Origin: Amycolatopsis sp. 2-15
GTDB taxonomy: Bacteria; Actinomycetota; Actinomycetes; Mycobacteriales; Pseudonocardiaceae
Length of the DNA: 64,000 bases
Reading direction: 5' to 3'
Assembly: GCF_030285625.1 (NCBI RefSeq)
Contig: NZ_CP127294.1
Span: forward strand, 9,146,001 to 9,210,000
Each line of letters opens with the position of its first letter. Within the stretch, counting starts at the first letter, position 1. Below are positions 1 through 9,334 of this stretch, in pieces. The notes beneath the pieces are model-generated. The model was not told the DNA's origin. It saw nothing but the letters and a program-made list of their open reading frames with translations, and made no database searches. Position numbers and translations under genes: made by a program.

Positions 1-59
1 CCGCCGTGGCCACCCGGCCGGGTGACGGCGAGCTGGCCGTGGAGGTGACGGTGGGCTGA
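1..59 (+). CDS. C-terminal tail of an unidentified protein (partial)
   Basis: The third frame reads through from the window edge for about 18 codons and ends with TGA at 57-59. The residues (ending ...ELAVEVTVG) have ordinary codon use for this genome, but the piece is too short to name a family. It converges on dapF, with the repeat/hairpin at 61-145 between the two stop codons. Confidence 0.5.
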   Translation, partial: AVATRPGDGELAVEVTVG

Positions 60-60
60 G

Positions 61-145
61 CGCACCCCAATGCGGCGTTGGTTGCGTTGGGTGCACCCAA
101 TGCGGCGTTCGGTGCGTTGGGTGCACCCAACGCCACATTGGGGTG
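61..145. repeat. 30-bp tandem repeat enclosed in an 18-bp inverted repeat
   Basis: Two 30-base units (61-90 and 91-120) share the pattern GC..CCCAATGCGGCGTT..GCGTTGG, and a partial third unit follows. Each unit junction contains the perfect 14-bp palindrome TTGGGTGCACCCAA (87-100 and 117-130). The ends (63-80 and 128-145) are inverted copies of each other with one mismatch. The element lies exactly between two convergent genes, so a bidirectional terminator role is inferred; there is no T tract. Confidence 0.8.
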
Positions 146-147
146 GT

Positions 148-975
148 TCATGCTCCGGCGGCGGCCCACCAGGCTTCGTCGAGTTCGCCGCGCGCGACGA
201 TCTCCGCCGGGCCGGTGAGTGTGGCGGCACCGCGTTCGACGGTCACGACCACACGGCCACCGGGGATGTCCACAGTGGACTCGCCCGTGTCGGTGCCGGC
301 CAGGTGCAGCGCGGCGGCGACGGCGGCCACCGTGCCGGTGCCGCACGAGCGGGTCTCCCCCACGCCGCGCTCGTGGACGCGCATGCGCAGCGCGCCCTCG
401 CCGAGCAGGTTCACGAACTCGAGGTTCACGCCGGTCGGGAACACGTCGTGGTCGAAGTCGGGCTGGTCGCGCAGGTCGAGGTCGGCGACGTCGTCGTCGA
501 GCACCGACACCAGGTGCGGGTTGCCGACGTCCACGGCCACGCCGGAGAACGGGCTGCCGGCCACCGCGGTGACGGAGGTGCCGGTGATCGTGGCCGGGCC
601 CATGTCCACGGTCACGGAACGGTCGGGGTGGACCACTACCGGCCGGTCGCCCGCGCGGGTGCCGATGGTGAAGCGGCCGTCGTCCGCCAGACCGGCTTCG
701 ATGAGGTAACGGGCGAACACGCGCACGCCGTTGCCGCACATCTCGGCGATCGAGCCGTCGGCGTTGCGGTAGTCCATGAACCACTCGCCCTCGGACGCCT
801 CACCCACCGCCTTGGCGCGCACCACGCGCAACACGCCGTCGGCGCCCAGGCCGCGTCGGCGGTCGCACAGCGCCGCCACGCGCTCCGCCGTGAGGTCCAG
901 GCGGCCGGACGCGTCGGGCAGCAGCACGAAGTCGTTTTGCGTGCCGTGGCCCTTGAGAAACTCGATGCCGCCCAT
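148..975 (-). CDS. dapF: diaminopimelate epimerase
   Basis: Converts LL- to meso-diaminopimelate, for lysine and peptidoglycan synthesis, in the cytoplasm. The 275-residue length is typical. The N-terminal GHGTQNDF motif is present, and the two catalytic cysteines are visible in EMCGNG (Cys80) and RSCGTGT (Cys211), the general acid/base pair of this cofactor-free family. The ATG at 975 is chosen because homology starts at GIEFLKGHGTQ; further upstream extension would run into miaA. It lies 10 bases downstream of miaA on the same strand, as in mycobacteria, and is probably co-transcribed with it. Confidence 0.97.
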   Translation of the reverse strand: MGGIEFLKGHGTQNDFVLLPDASGRLDLTAERVAALCDRRRGLGADGVLRVVRAKAVGEASEGEWFMDYRNADGSIAEMCGNGVRVFARYLIEAGLADDGRFTIGTRAGDRPVVVHPDRSVTVDMGPATITGTSVTAVAGSPFSGVAVDVGNPHLVSVLDDDVADLDLRDQPDFDHDVFPTGVNLEFVNLLGEGALRMRVHERGVGETRSCGTGTVAAVAAALHLAGTDTGESTVDIPGGRVVVTVERGAATLTGPAEIVARGELDEAWWAAAGA

Positions 976-985
976 AAGGACAAGA

Positions 986-1945
986 TTACTGGGCCAGGGC
1001 GTCGAGCACGCGCGCGGCCAGGTCGGGGGAAGCGCCGTCGAACCACTGGATCCGCTTGTCACGGCGGAACCAGGAGCGTTGCCGCCGGACGAAGCGGCGG
1101 GTGGCCTGTGCGGTCGCCGCGGCGGCGGCCGCGAAGTCGCCTTCGCCGTCGAGCTCGGCGAGCACCTGCTGGTAGCCCAGCGCCCGGGACGCCGTTTTTC
1201 CTTCGCGCAGGCCGCGGGCTGCGAGCTCCCGGACTTCGTCGACGAGGCCGGCCTCGAACATCCGCTCGACGCGAAGGTCGACCCGCTCGTCGAGCTCGGC
1301 GGCCTCGCGGTCGACGCCGATCAGCACCGTGCCGTAGCGGGCCGGGCCCGGCTTGGGGAGGTTCGCGGAGAAGGGCTCTCCGGTCAGCTCCATGACCTCC
1401 AGCGCACGCACGATGCGGCGGGTGTTCGTGGGCAGGATGGCGGCGGCCGCGGCCGGGTCTTTTTCGGCCAGGCGGGCGTAGAGGGTCGCCGTGCCGCGTT
1501 CGGTGGCCTCGTTGTCGAGCCGGGCGCGGACGCCCGCGTCGGTGCCGGGGAATTTCAGGTCGTCGAGCACGGCCTGCACGTAAAGACCGGAGCCGCCGGT
1601 CAGCACGGGTACGCGGCCGGCGGCGAGGAGGTCTTCGATCACCCGGCGGGCGTCGCGCTGGTAGGCGGCGACGGACGCGGTCTCGGTGACGTCGAGGACG
1701 TCGAGCAGGTGGTGGGGCACGCCGCGCCGCTCGGTTTCGGTGGCCTTGGCCGTGCCGAGGTCCATGCCGCGGTAGAGCTGGAGCGCGTCGGCGTTCACGA
1801 CCTCACCGCCGAGGGCGAGGGCGAGCTCCACGGCCAGCGCCGTCTTCCCGGTGGCCGTGGGACCGACGACGGCCACCGGACGAGGCGGCTGAGCAGGGCT
1901 GATCACGCTGGCCGAGGGTACCTGGACGGGGAGGACCGCCGACAC
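986..1945 (-). CDS. miaA: tRNA dimethylallyltransferase
   Basis: Transfers a dimethylallyl group from DMAPP to N6 of A37 in tRNAs reading UNN codons; MiaB, encoded at 4-5.5 kb, then methylthiolates the product. The 319-residue protein has the P-loop GPTATGKTA near residue 28, followed by the [15 protein letters not shown] segment and the GGSGLY motif typical of MiaA. The first 20 or so residues before the conserved PVAVVGPT are variable, so an internal GTG start is possible. It is followed at once by dapF. Confidence 0.96.
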   Translation of the reverse strand: MSAVLPVQVPSASVISPAQPPRPVAVVGPTATGKTALAVELALALGGEVVNADALQLYRGMDLGTAKATETERRGVPHHLLDVLDVTETASVAAYQRDARRVIEDLLAAGRVPVLTGGSGLYVQAVLDDLKFPGTDAGVRARLDNEATERGTATLYARLAEKDPAAAAAILPTNTRRIVRALEVMELTGEPFSANLPKPGPARYGTVLIGVDREAAELDERVDLRVERMFEAGLVDEVRELAARGLREGKTASRALGYQQVLAELDGEGDFAAAAAATAQATRRFVRRQRSWFRRDKRIQWFDGASPDLAARVLDALAQ

Positions 1946-2124
1946 GGAGCGTCAAGGAGAAGTAGGATCACTGGCTTCAGGTGGCTCATCCAGTACCACA
2001 GCAGGCGCTGAGCTGCTTGAATGCCGCTGGGGCCCCATGCCCCCGGAAGCAACACCGCGTAACCCGGCCCCGCAGCACGCGGGGCGCCCGCACCAGCGGG
2101 CGTACAGGCGATAAGGAGCCTGCG

Positions 2125-3438
2125 ATGGCCCAGGAGAACACGTCCAGCGGCACCCCGGCACCGCACCCCGTGCCCCACGCGCCCGGCAGCGCCCAGACCG
2201 CACCCCCGGTGCCGGCCGCCGAGCCCAGCCCGTCCACCTGGGGCCGGGTCGACGCCGAGGGCACCGTCTTCGTCTTCACCGCCGACGGCGAACGCGCGGT
2301 CGGGGTCTGGCAGGCGGGCACGCCCGACGAGGGGCTGGTGCACTACGCCCGCCGCTTCGACGACGTGCGCACCGAGGTGGAGCTGCTGGAGACCCGGCTG
2401 AGCTCGGGCGTCGGCGACCCGAAGCACGCGCTGTCGAACGCCACGCAGATCCGCGACGGGCTGGCCGAGTCGGCGGTGGTCGGTGACCTCGCCGCGCTGG
2501 CCGCGCGTGTCGAGTACGTGATCGCCGCCGCCGAGAAGGCGCTGGGCAAGGTCAAGCAGGAGCGCGAGGAGGCCCGCGCGGCCGCGGTTTCGCGCAAGCA
2601 GGAGCTGGCCGAGGAGGCGGAGAAGATCGCCGCCGACTCGACCCAGTGGAAGGTCGCGGGCGACCGGCTGCGCACCATCCTGGACGAGTGGAAGACGGTC
2701 AAGGGCGTCGACCGCAAGACCGACGACGAGCTGTGGAAGCGGTTCTCCAAGGCCCGCGAGGCGTTCAACCGCCGGCGCGGCTCGCACTTCGCGGAGCTGG
2801 ACAAGCAGCGCGCGAGCGCCAAGCACCGCAAGGAAGAGCTCATCACCGAAGCCGAGTCGCTCGCCGAGTCCGACGACTGGGGCGCCACCGCCGGCCGCTA
2901 CAAGGAGCTCATGGCCGAGTGGCGCGCCGCCGGCCGCGCACCCAAGGACAGCGACGAGGCCCTGTGGCAGCGCTTCCGCGCGGCCCAGGACGCCTTCTTC
3001 GCCCGCCGCTCGGCCGTGTTCACCGAACGCGACGCCGAGTTCGCCGGCAACGCCTCCCGCAAGGAAGAACTGCTGGTCGAGGCAGAGAAGATCGACGTCG
3101 CCGCCAACCTCGAGGCCGCCAAGTCCGCGCTGCGCCGCATCCAGGAACAGTGGGACGAGATCGGCAAGGTCCCGCGCGAACGCATCCGCGAGCTCGACGG
3201 CCGCCTCAAGGCCGTCCAGGACGCCGTCAAGTCCGCCGAGGACAGCCGCTGGCGCCGCACCGACCCCGAGGCCCAGGCCCGCGCCGCCCAGTTCCGCGAG
3301 CGCGTCGAACAGTTCGAGTCACAGGCCGCCAAGGCCCGCGCAGCGGGCGACGAGCGCCGCGCGAAGAAGGCCGACGAGCAGGCCGCGCAGTGGCGCGAGT
3401 GGATGGAAGCGGCGGAGGCCGCGGTGGCGGATCGCTGA
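2125..3438 (+). CDS. DUF349 domain protein
   Basis: A 437-residue protein with an N-terminal Pro/Ala-rich stretch (about 1-45) followed by long helical, strongly charged DUF349 repeats of the form W...GR.PK..DE.LW.RFR.A.D.FF (about residues 170-400), likely coiled coil. The ATG at 2125 is preceded by AAGGAG at 2113-2118, which decides against the longer upstream frame. Position between miaA and miaB matches the alanine/arginine-rich Rv2731 of M. tuberculosis. The molecular function is not known to me. A strong terminator follows. Confidence 0.9.
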   Translation: MAQENTSSGTPAPHPVPHAPGSAQTAPPVPAAEPSPSTWGRVDAEGTVFVFTADGERAVGVWQAGTPDEGLVHYARRFDDVRTEVELLETRLSSGVGDPKHALSNATQIRDGLAESAVVGDLAALAARVEYVIAAAEKALGKVKQEREEARAAAVSRKQELAEEAEKIAADSTQWKVAGDRLRTILDEWKTVKGVDRKTDDELWKRFSKAREAFNRRRGSHFAELDKQRASAKHRKEELITEAESLAESDDWGATAGRYKELMAEWRAAGRAPKDSDEALWQRFRAAQDAFFARRSAVFTERDAEFAGNASRKEELLVEAEKIDVAANLEAAKSALRRIQEQWDEIGKVPRERIRELDGRLKAVQDAVKSAEDSRWRRTDPEAQARAAQFRERVEQFESQAAKARAAGDERRAKKADEQAAQWREWMEAAEAAVADR

Positions 3439-3454
3439 TCGTCTCGCTTGACCG

Positions 3455-3498
3455 AAAAGGGCCGCTTCCCGGGGGTGTACCGGGGAGCGGCCCTTTTT
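3455..3498 (+). terminator. Rho-independent terminator of the DUF349 gene
   Basis: A 12-bp G/C-rich stem (3459-3470 with 3482-3493, one G-U pair) is flanked by an A run at 3455-3458 and a T run at 3494-3498. The A/T symmetry means it can also stop transcription on the opposite strand, where the convergent membrane protein gene ends at 3554. Confidence 0.9.
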
Positions 3499-3553
3499 CG
3501 ATCGTTCGGGTGGATCGTGGTCGCGATGGGTGATCACTGACCGCCCGTGGCCC

Positions 3554-4039
3554 TCAAGACCGCGAGAAAGCCGTCCTCATCCACATCGTCGCCAGGACGA
3601 TCGTGGCGATCCACGCGACGATCATCCCGATCCCCGGGCCGCCGCCGACGGCGCCGTTCGCGTGGGCCGACTGCTGGGACCACACCGACAGCAGGCCGTC
3701 CACCGAGGCGAACCAGCCGCCCGCGGCGCAGCACCAGGCGACCCACCAGCGGCGCGTCGCCACGCCCACCGCGCCGGCGAGGACGCCGATGCCCGTGGAC
3801 GTCGCGGCGAACAGCTGCGGGATGCCGCCGCCGGCGCCTTGGAGGACCTGGTAGCCCGCGTGGTCGCCGACCCACGGCAGGAACTGCGCCACGAGCAGCA
3901 CGACGATGAACACGGCGATGTAGAAGCCGCGACGGCCGAGTTCCACCGTGCGAGACGCGCGCGCCCCCGCCTGGTCGATCTGGTCGGTCAGCTCCTCGTC
4001 GACCTCGGCCGGCGTTCCTGGCTCGCTCACAGCGCACAC
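3554..4039 (-). CDS. conserved four-helix membrane protein (Rv2732c-like)
   Basis: A 161-residue protein with a charged, acidic N-terminus (about 1-35) and four hydrophobic segments: [19 protein letters not shown], a second around [19 protein letters not shown], a third around [14 protein letters not shown], and a fourth at [17 protein letters not shown]. It overlaps the 3' end of miaB by 13 bases, so translation is probably coupled. The position next to miaB matches the conserved transmembrane protein Rv2732c of M. tuberculosis. Function unknown. Confidence 0.85.
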   Translation of the reverse strand: MCAVSEPGTPAEVDEELTDQIDQAGARASRTVELGRRGFYIAVFIVVLLVAQFLPWVGDHAGYQVLQGAGGGIPQLFAATSTGIGVLAGAVGVATRRWWVAWCCAAGGWFASVDGLLSVWSQQSAHANGAVGGGPGIGMIVAWIATIVLATMWMRTAFSRS

Positions 4040-5520
4040 CCACTCACCGGGGCCGGCTCGACGGCCGGGGCTCCGAAGCCCGGCAGTCCCAGCGTGACCC
4101 CGCTCGTCTTGGGCCGAAGACCCGCTTCGGCGTTGTCGCCCGCCCGTGTGCGGCGGTGTGTCAGGAGGTCGCCGTCGGCGACCAGGTGGTGCGGGGCGCC
4201 GTAGGTGATCACCGTCTCGACGACGTCACCCGGGCGCACCGCACGGTCCACAACGGACCCGGCGGGCGTGAAGTGCACGAGCCGCCCGTCGCGGGCGCGG
4301 CCGCTCATGCGGTGTGTCTCGGCGTCCTTGCGGCCCTCGCCCGCGGCCACCAGCAGCTCGACCTTGGTCCCGACCAGCTTCTTGTTCTCCACCCAGGAGA
4401 TCTCGTTCTGCAGCTCCACGAGCCGGTCGTAGCGCTCCTGCACGACTTCCTTCGGCAGCTGGTCGGCCATCGTCGCGGCCGGCGTGCCGGGGCGCTTCGA
4501 GTACTGGAACGTGAACGCGCTGGAGAACCGCGCCTCGCGCACCACGTCGAGCGTCGCCTGGAAGTCCTCTTCGGTCTCGCCGGGGAAGCCGACGATGATG
4601 TCCGTGGTGATCGCGGCGTCGGGCATCGCGGCGCGGACCTCGTCGAGGATCTTCAGGTAGCGCGCGGAGCGGTACGAACGCCGCATCTCGCGCAGCACCC
4701 GGTCCGAGCCCGACTGCAGCGGCATGTGCAGCTGGTGGCAGACGTTGGGTGTCTGGGCCATCGCGTCGATCACGTCGGAGGTGAACGCCGCGGGGTGCGG
4801 CGAGGTGAACCGCACGCGCTCCAGACCGCTGATCCCACCGGTCGCGCGCAGCAGCTTGCCGAACGCCAGGCGGTCGCCGAACTCGACGCCGTAGGAGTTC
4901 ACGTTCTGCCCCAGCAACGTCACTTCGAGCACGCCCTCGGCCACGAGCGCCTCGACCTCGGCGAGGATCTCGCCCGGGCGGCGGTCGCGTTCCTTGCCCC
5001 GCAACGACGGCACGATGCAGAACGTGCAGGTGTTGTTGCACCCCACCGAAACCGACACCCAGCTCGCGTACGACGACTCGCGGCGCGCGGGCAGCGTGGA
5101 GGGGAACGTCTCGAGCGACTCGAGGATCTCCACCTCGGCCTCGGCGTTGTGCCGCGCGCGCTCCAGCAGCGTCGGCAGCGAGCCGATGTTGTGCGTCCCG
5201 AACACGACGTCGACCCACGGGGCGCGCTTGACGATCTCCCCGCGGTCCTTCTGCGCCAGGCAGCCGCCGACGGCGATCTGCATGTCCGGGTTGGCCACCT
5301 TGTCCGGGCGCAGGTGGCCCAGGGTGCCGTACAGCTTGTTGTCCGCGTTCTCCCGCACGGCGCAGGTGTTGAACACGACCAGGTCCGGCTTCGCCTCCGC
5401 GCTCGCGGGGACGTACCCGACCTCCTCGAGCTGACCGGCGAGCCGTTCCGAGTCGTGCACGTTCATCTGGCAGCCGAAGGTGCGGATGCTGTACGTCTTG
5501 GGCTGCTGGTTCTCGGTCAT
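4027..5520 (-). CDS. miaB: tRNA-2-methylthio-N6-dimethylallyladenosine synthase
   Basis: A radical SAM methylthiotransferase acting on i6A37 tRNA, the step after MiaA. The 497-residue protein shows the N-terminal UPF0004 domain with its three cluster cysteines (FGCQMN, NTCAVR, VGGCLAQ), the radical SAM triad CNNTCTFC, the MPLQSGSD motif, and a C-terminal TRAM region. The ATG at 5520 is chosen because homology begins at [13 protein letters not shown]; the longer frame adds 24 residues without family resemblance. The last 45 residues or so after TRAM are a low-complexity tail seen in actinobacterial members. Confidence 0.97.
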   Translation of the reverse strand: MTENQQPKTYSIRTFGCQMNVHDSERLAGQLEEVGYVPASAEAKPDLVVFNTCAVRENADNKLYGTLGHLRPDKVANPDMQIAVGGCLAQKDRGEIVKRAPWVDVVFGTHNIGSLPTLLERARHNAEAEVEILESLETFPSTLPARRESSYASWVSVSVGCNNTCTFCIVPSLRGKERDRRPGEILAEVEALVAEGVLEVTLLGQNVNSYGVEFGDRLAFGKLLRATGGISGLERVRFTSPHPAAFTSDVIDAMAQTPNVCHQLHMPLQSGSDRVLREMRRSYRSARYLKILDEVRAAMPDAAITTDIIVGFPGETEEDFQATLDVVREARFSSAFTFQYSKRPGTPAATMADQLPKEVVQERYDRLVELQNEISWVENKKLVGTKVELLVAAGEGRKDAETHRMSGRARDGRLVHFTPAGSVVDRAVRPGDVVETVITYGAPHHLVADGDLLTHRRTRAGDNAEAGLRPKTSGVTLGLPGFGAPAVEPAPVSGCAL

Positions 5521-5655
5521 CACCACACAGGGTAGACCGGCTACCACCTGGTACTCCCTGGCGCCCTTGCTCGTGCAGGACCTTTCGACCACGGTGCCCG
5601 AACCGTGATGTCGCCAGCGATGATTCGGCGGGAGACCACTCGGCGGGCTTTCAAG

Positions 5656-5985
5656 CTAAATCCGGCAGTCGGGATGACACCATTCTGTGAGCCGGTCCAT
5701 CACGTCCAACACGCGGTCCTCCGCCTGGTCGTCGTAGCCCTGTGCACTGCCTGCTCTCGTCCGGATCTCCAAGCGAGCCGCGTCACAGGCGCGGAGGATG
5801 TCCTCCGGGTCAGTACCAGCAGCGACTGCCGAGACGGCGATACCGGCCAACTGCGCATCAGGATCGTGTTCCGCGTACGCCGCTGCTACGAGCGCGCCGG
5901 TCATTTCGCGGTCGGCTCCCACAGCCGACTCGCGCAGTGATTCGGCCAGCGGATCTGAGTGGTTCACCGGCCGATTGTGGCTCAT
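5656..5985 (-). CDS. small hypothetical protein
   Basis: A 109-residue soluble protein starting at ATG 5985 (MSHNRPVNHSDPLAESLRES). It is acidic and Ala-rich with no signal peptide or membrane segment; the C-terminus carries a CHPDC pair of cysteines. Base composition is visibly lower in GC than its neighbours, which suggests acquired or weakly constrained sequence. I do not recognise a family. It lies alone between miaB and the remnant at 6.1-6.3 kb. Confidence 0.6.
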   Translation of the reverse strand: MSHNRPVNHSDPLAESLRESAVGADREMTGALVAAAYAEHDPDAQLAGIAVSAVAAGTDPEDILRACDAARLEIRTRAGSAQGYDDQAEDRVLDVMDRLTEWCHPDCRI

Positions 5986-6120
5986 GTGCACGCCCTTGGG
6001 CACAGCCTTTCGCAGAGCACACAGACCGTGGGCAGGGCCACGAAGCAAATCGCAAATCCGCACAGACCTGGGCGCGGATCTGGAAGGTCTTGCGAACACC
6101 CTCGCCACTGAGAGTGTTCA

Positions 6121-6297
6121 CTCGTCGACCATGCTCGACAACGGAGGCGAGCGTGGATCGCGAATGATCGGGGTGACAGCGACGACGACGTCGACATGAT
6201 GTGGGGCGACGTCGGCACGATCTACTGGGTGATCCGGTCCGACGACCTCGCCGCGGGGAGGTTCGACGCGGCCCGGTTCACGATGCAGTGCACCTGA
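6121..6297 (+). pseudogene. C-terminal remnant of a DUF1963 (YwqG-like) protein
   Basis: An open frame ending at TGA 6295-6297 encodes WGDVGTIYWVIRSDDLAAG and then RFDAARFTMQCT, which matches the closing segment of DUF1963 proteins (WGDxGxxYxxIRxxDLAxxRF). The roughly 200 residues that should precede it are absent; upstream of about 6170 the frame has no resemblance. This is a decayed 5'-deleted gene. The rest of the stretch between 5986 and 6338 holds no gene I can support. Confidence 0.7.
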
Positions 6298-6338
6298 GCC
6301 GCGAACGCAGGGCGCGCTCGTCTGGCACGATCGCCCCC

Positions 6339-7268
6339 ATGCGTGCGAGGCGGAGGCTCACGGCGGTGCTCGTCGCGGTGCTCGTGGCGGGGCTCACGGC
6401 CGCGTGCGGGCCGAGCTTCGAAGGCCTGCGCCTGCGGGTCGCGACCGGCGCGGTTGGCGGCGTGTACAACGACCTCGCGCGGCCGCTCGCCGACGCGTGG
6501 GCCAGGGACCTGGGCATCGCCCGGCCGGAGGTCCTGGCGACGCAGGGCTCGCGCGACAACCTCAACCGCGTGCTCTCCGGGAGCGCCGACGTGGCGTTCG
6601 TGGCGGCCGACCTCGCCGCCGAGTCCGCCGCGCAGCACCCGGGGCGGCTGACCGCGCTGGCGCGCATCCACGACGACTACCTGCACATCGTCGTGCGGGC
6701 CGACTCGCCTTACACGTCGGTGTCGATGCTCAAGGGCCGCCACATCGCGGTCGGTTCGCCCGAGTCCGGGGTCGAGTACATCGCCAACCGCGTGCTCGCG
6801 GTCGCCGGGCTGACCGATTCGGTGAGCGTGCAGCAGCTGGGCCTCGAAGACTCCCTCAAGGCGCTCGAAAACCACCGGCTCGACGCCCTGTTCTGGTCCG
6901 GCGGCCTGCCGACGCCGCTGATCACGACGTACACGCAGAAGGTCGGCCTGCGGCTGCTCGACATGGCCAGCCTGCAGGAGGGCATGCAGGCCTACAGCCC
7001 CGTCTACAGCACCGCCACCATCCCGGGGAGCACCTACAACCAGGCCGGCCCCGTGACCACGCTCGTGGTCCCCAACTTCCTCGTCGTCCCCGCGAAAATG
7101 GCCGACGACGTCGCCGAAGCTCTCACCCGCGGCCTCTACGACGCCCGGCCCGCCCTCGCGGAGGCCAACCGCGCGGCCCTGTCGATCGACGTCCACCCGG
7201 GCATCGAGACGGAGCCGCTCCCCCTGCACCCGGGCGCGCTCACCTATTACCGCAGCCTCAAGGTCTAG
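6339..7268 (+). CDS. TAXI-family TRAP-type solute-binding lipoprotein
   Basis: A 309-residue extracytoplasmic binding protein. The first 23 residues form a lipoprotein signal ending in the lipobox LTAAC (Cys23). The mature part has the TAXI hallmarks: ATGAVGGVYNDLARPLAD near the start, then the TQGSRDNLNRVLSG, ADVAFV and HIAVGSPESG segments. Start at ATG 6339. No TRAP permease gene lies nearby; instead it converges on, and overlaps by four bases, a histidine kinase gene. By analogy with other TAXI/two-component pairs it may serve that kinase as a ligand sensor (inference). Confidence 0.88.
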   Translation: MRARRRLTAVLVAVLVAGLTAACGPSFEGLRLRVATGAVGGVYNDLARPLADAWARDLGIARPEVLATQGSRDNLNRVLSGSADVAFVAADLAAESAAQHPGRLTALARIHDDYLHIVVRADSPYTSVSMLKGRHIAVGSPESGVEYIANRVLAVAGLTDSVSVQQLGLEDSLKALENHRLDALFWSGGLPTPLITTYTQKVGLRLLDMASLQEGMQAYSPVYSTATIPGSTYNQAGPVTTLVVPNFLVVPAKMADDVAEALTRGLYDARPALAEANRAALSIDVHPGIETEPLPLHPGALTYYRSLKV

Positions 7269-8662
7269 GGCGCGACCCGCAGGTCCAGCTCGATCCGCAG
7301 GCCGCCGCCGTCCGGCAGCGACAGGCGCAGGTCGCCGCCGGAGTGGCGGACGATCTCGCGCACGATCGCGAGCCCCAGGCCCGAGCCGGGCACATTCTGG
7401 TGCGCGCTGCTGCGCCAGAAGCGGTCCACGGCGCGTTCGAGCTCGTCCTCGCGCAGGCCGGGCCCGTGGTCGCGCACCGCCAGGGTCACCCGATCACCGC
7501 CGTTCACGGCCGACACGTGCACCGAAGTGCCCTGGCCGGTGAACTTGAGCGCGTTGTCGATCAGCGCGTCCAGGATGACCTCGAGCCCGCGCGGCGGCAG
7601 CAGCACGCGCGCGCCGTTGACGGCCGCGTCGGTTTCCAGCGCGACGTCACGCGCCGCACCCACCACGCTCCAGTCGGCGACGCGGTCGGCTACCACGGCG
7701 CCGAGATCCTCCGCCACGAGCTCACCGCCCGCCGACTCCGCGCGGGCCATCGACAGCAGCTCGTCGAGGATCTGGTTGAGCCGGCCGGCGTCCACGCGGG
7801 CGGCGTCGAGGTCGGCGGCCGCGGCGTCGTCGTCCACGTGGCCTTCGAGGTTGCCCAGCCGCAGCTTCAACGCGGTCAGCGGGTTGCGCAGCTGGTGCGA
7901 CGCGTCGGCGACGAACGCCCGTTGCGCGGCCAGCGCCTCCGACACGCTCGCCGCCATCCGGTCGAAGGAACGGCCGAGTTTCCGCAGCTCAGGCGGCCCG
8001 CCGCTCTCCCCCACCGGCTCCGCCTCGCGCCCGCTCACCACGGCCGCCACCAGCGCGCCCGTCGCTTCGTCGAGCCGGCGCACGGGCCGCAGGGTCCAGC
8101 GCACCACCGGGATCGCGACCAGCAGCGCGAGCCCGAACGCGACGACCGCACCCGCCGCGAGCACGAGCCACTGCCACAGCAGCCGCGTGCGCACGTGGTC
8201 GGTCGAGGACTCCGTGACGACGACGCCGCGCACCTCACCGTCGATGAGGATCGGCTCGGCCAGCACCAGCGGCGCCGTCGACCACGGCATCAGCAGCGGG
8301 CCGGGCTCCGGGTGGCGGCCGGCTAGCGCCTCGTTCACGGGCGCCGCGATGGCCGTGCGGTCGATTCGCGCCGCGTCGGTGCCGCCCAGTGAGCTGAGCA
8401 CCGGCACACTGTCCTGGTTCACCACGACGACCTTCACGCCGTAGACCTCGGTGTAGCGGCGCAGCTCCGGCTCCAGCAGCGCGGGCCGGTTGTCGATCAG
8501 CGGCCGCTGCGCGAGCGAGGCGAACCGCGCGGTGTCGGTGAGGCGGTCGAGGAACAGGTTCTGCTGCAGGCTGCCCGCCATCGTCAGCGCCAGGGGGATG
8601 CCGAGGCCGAACACCAGCAGCGCGACGAGCGTGACCACGATCCCCTGGAGGCGGACGCGCAC
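7265..8662 (-). CDS. sensor histidine kinase
   Basis: A 465-residue membrane kinase: TM1 (about 8-30), an extracytoplasmic domain of about 130 residues, TM2 (about 165-187), a HAMP linker, a HisKA domain with the H-box DASHQLRNPLTALKLRL, and a HATPase domain with N-box (DNALKF), G1 (DHGPGL) and G2 (GSGLGLAIV). All catalytic motifs are intact. It starts at GTG 8662, three bases after the response regulator stop, so the two form one unit. Its stop codon overlaps that of the convergent TAXI lipoprotein, so the two transcripts can pair at their ends. Confidence 0.95.
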   Translation of the reverse strand: MRVRLQGIVVTLVALLVFGLGIPLALTMAGSLQQNLFLDRLTDTARFASLAQRPLIDNRPALLEPELRRYTEVYGVKVVVVNQDSVPVLSSLGGTDAARIDRTAIAAPVNEALAGRHPEPGPLLMPWSTAPLVLAEPILIDGEVRGVVVTESSTDHVRTRLLWQWLVLAAGAVVAFGLALLVAIPVVRWTLRPVRRLDEATGALVAAVVSGREAEPVGESGGPPELRKLGRSFDRMAASVSEALAAQRAFVADASHQLRNPLTALKLRLGNLEGHVDDDAAAADLDAARVDAGRLNQILDELLSMARAESAGGELVAEDLGAVVADRVADWSVVGAARDVALETDAAVNGARVLLPPRGLEVILDALIDNALKFTGQGTSVHVSAVNGGDRVTLAVRDHGPGLREDELERAVDRFWRSSAHQNVPGSGLGLAIVREIVRHSGGDLRLSLPDGGGLRIELDLRVAP

Positions 8663-8665
8663 GGC

Positions 8666-9334
8666 TCAGCCCCGCCCGCCGCCGAGGCGGTACCCGACGC
8701 CGCGGACGGTCTCGATCAGCGCCGGGCGTCCCAGTTTCGTGCGCAGCGTGGCCACGTGGACGTCGAGCGAACGGCTCTCCGCCGCGCCCCGATGCCCCCA
8801 CACCTCCGTGAGTACGTGCTCACGCGAGCACACCGACCCGCGCGCGCCCGCGACGAGCGCGAGGACCTGGAACTCCTTGCGGGACAAGGCAATCGACTGT
8901 CCGTCCACGAGCACCTCGTGGCGCGCGAGGTCGATGGTCACGTCGCCGACCTCGATCACCGGCGCGGGCCCGTCCGTGCGCTCGCCACGACGGCGTCGCA
9001 CGGCTTCGACGCGCGCGAGCAGCTCCTCCACGTCGTAGGGCTTCACGAGGTAGTCGTCGGCACCGGCGCGCAGCCCCTGCACCCGGTCGTCGACCTCGCC
9101 GCGCGCCGACACCACGATCACGGCGACGTCGCTGACCGCGCGGATGCGGCGGCACAGCACCACGCCGTCGACGTCGGGCAGCCCGAGGTCGAGCAGCACC
9201 ACGTCCACGTCGTGCACGCGGTCCAGCACGCCGGCACCCGAGGCCAGCCGTTGCATCTCCAGGCCGCGCCGCGTCAGCGCGGGCACGAGGGCGCCCGCGA
9301 CCCGGTCGTCGTCCTCCACCAGCAGCACCCGCAC
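8666..9334 (-). CDS. OmpR-family response regulator
   Basis: A 222-residue DNA-binding regulator. The receiver domain has the acidic pair EDD, the phospho-acceptor Asp in VVLLDLGLPDVDG, and the conserved Lys in LVKPYD; the C-terminal winged helix carries SRKEFQVL and ETVRGVGYRL. The GTG at 9334 begins exactly at VRVLLVEDD and follows a GGGGGAGG ribosome site, so the longer frame up to 9412 is rejected. It is the first gene of the pair with the kinase, both reading leftward. Confidence 0.95.
   Translation of the reverse strand: MRVLLVEDDDRVAGALVPALTRRGLEMQRLASGAGVLDRVHDVDVVLLDLGLPDVDGVVLCRRIRAVSDVAVIVVSARGEVDDRVQGLRAGADDYLVKPYDVEELLARVEAVRRRRGERTDGPAPVIEVGDVTIDLARHEVLVDGQSIALSRKEFQVLALVAGARGSVCSREHVLTEVWGHRGAAESRSLDVHVATLRTKLGRPALIETVRGVGYRLGGGRG

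Noticed and set aside
5985..6108. N-terminal extension of the small hypothetical gene up to 6108
   Set aside because: The extra 41 residues are Arg/Pro-rich and lack any ribosome site; the ATG at 5985 is a better start.
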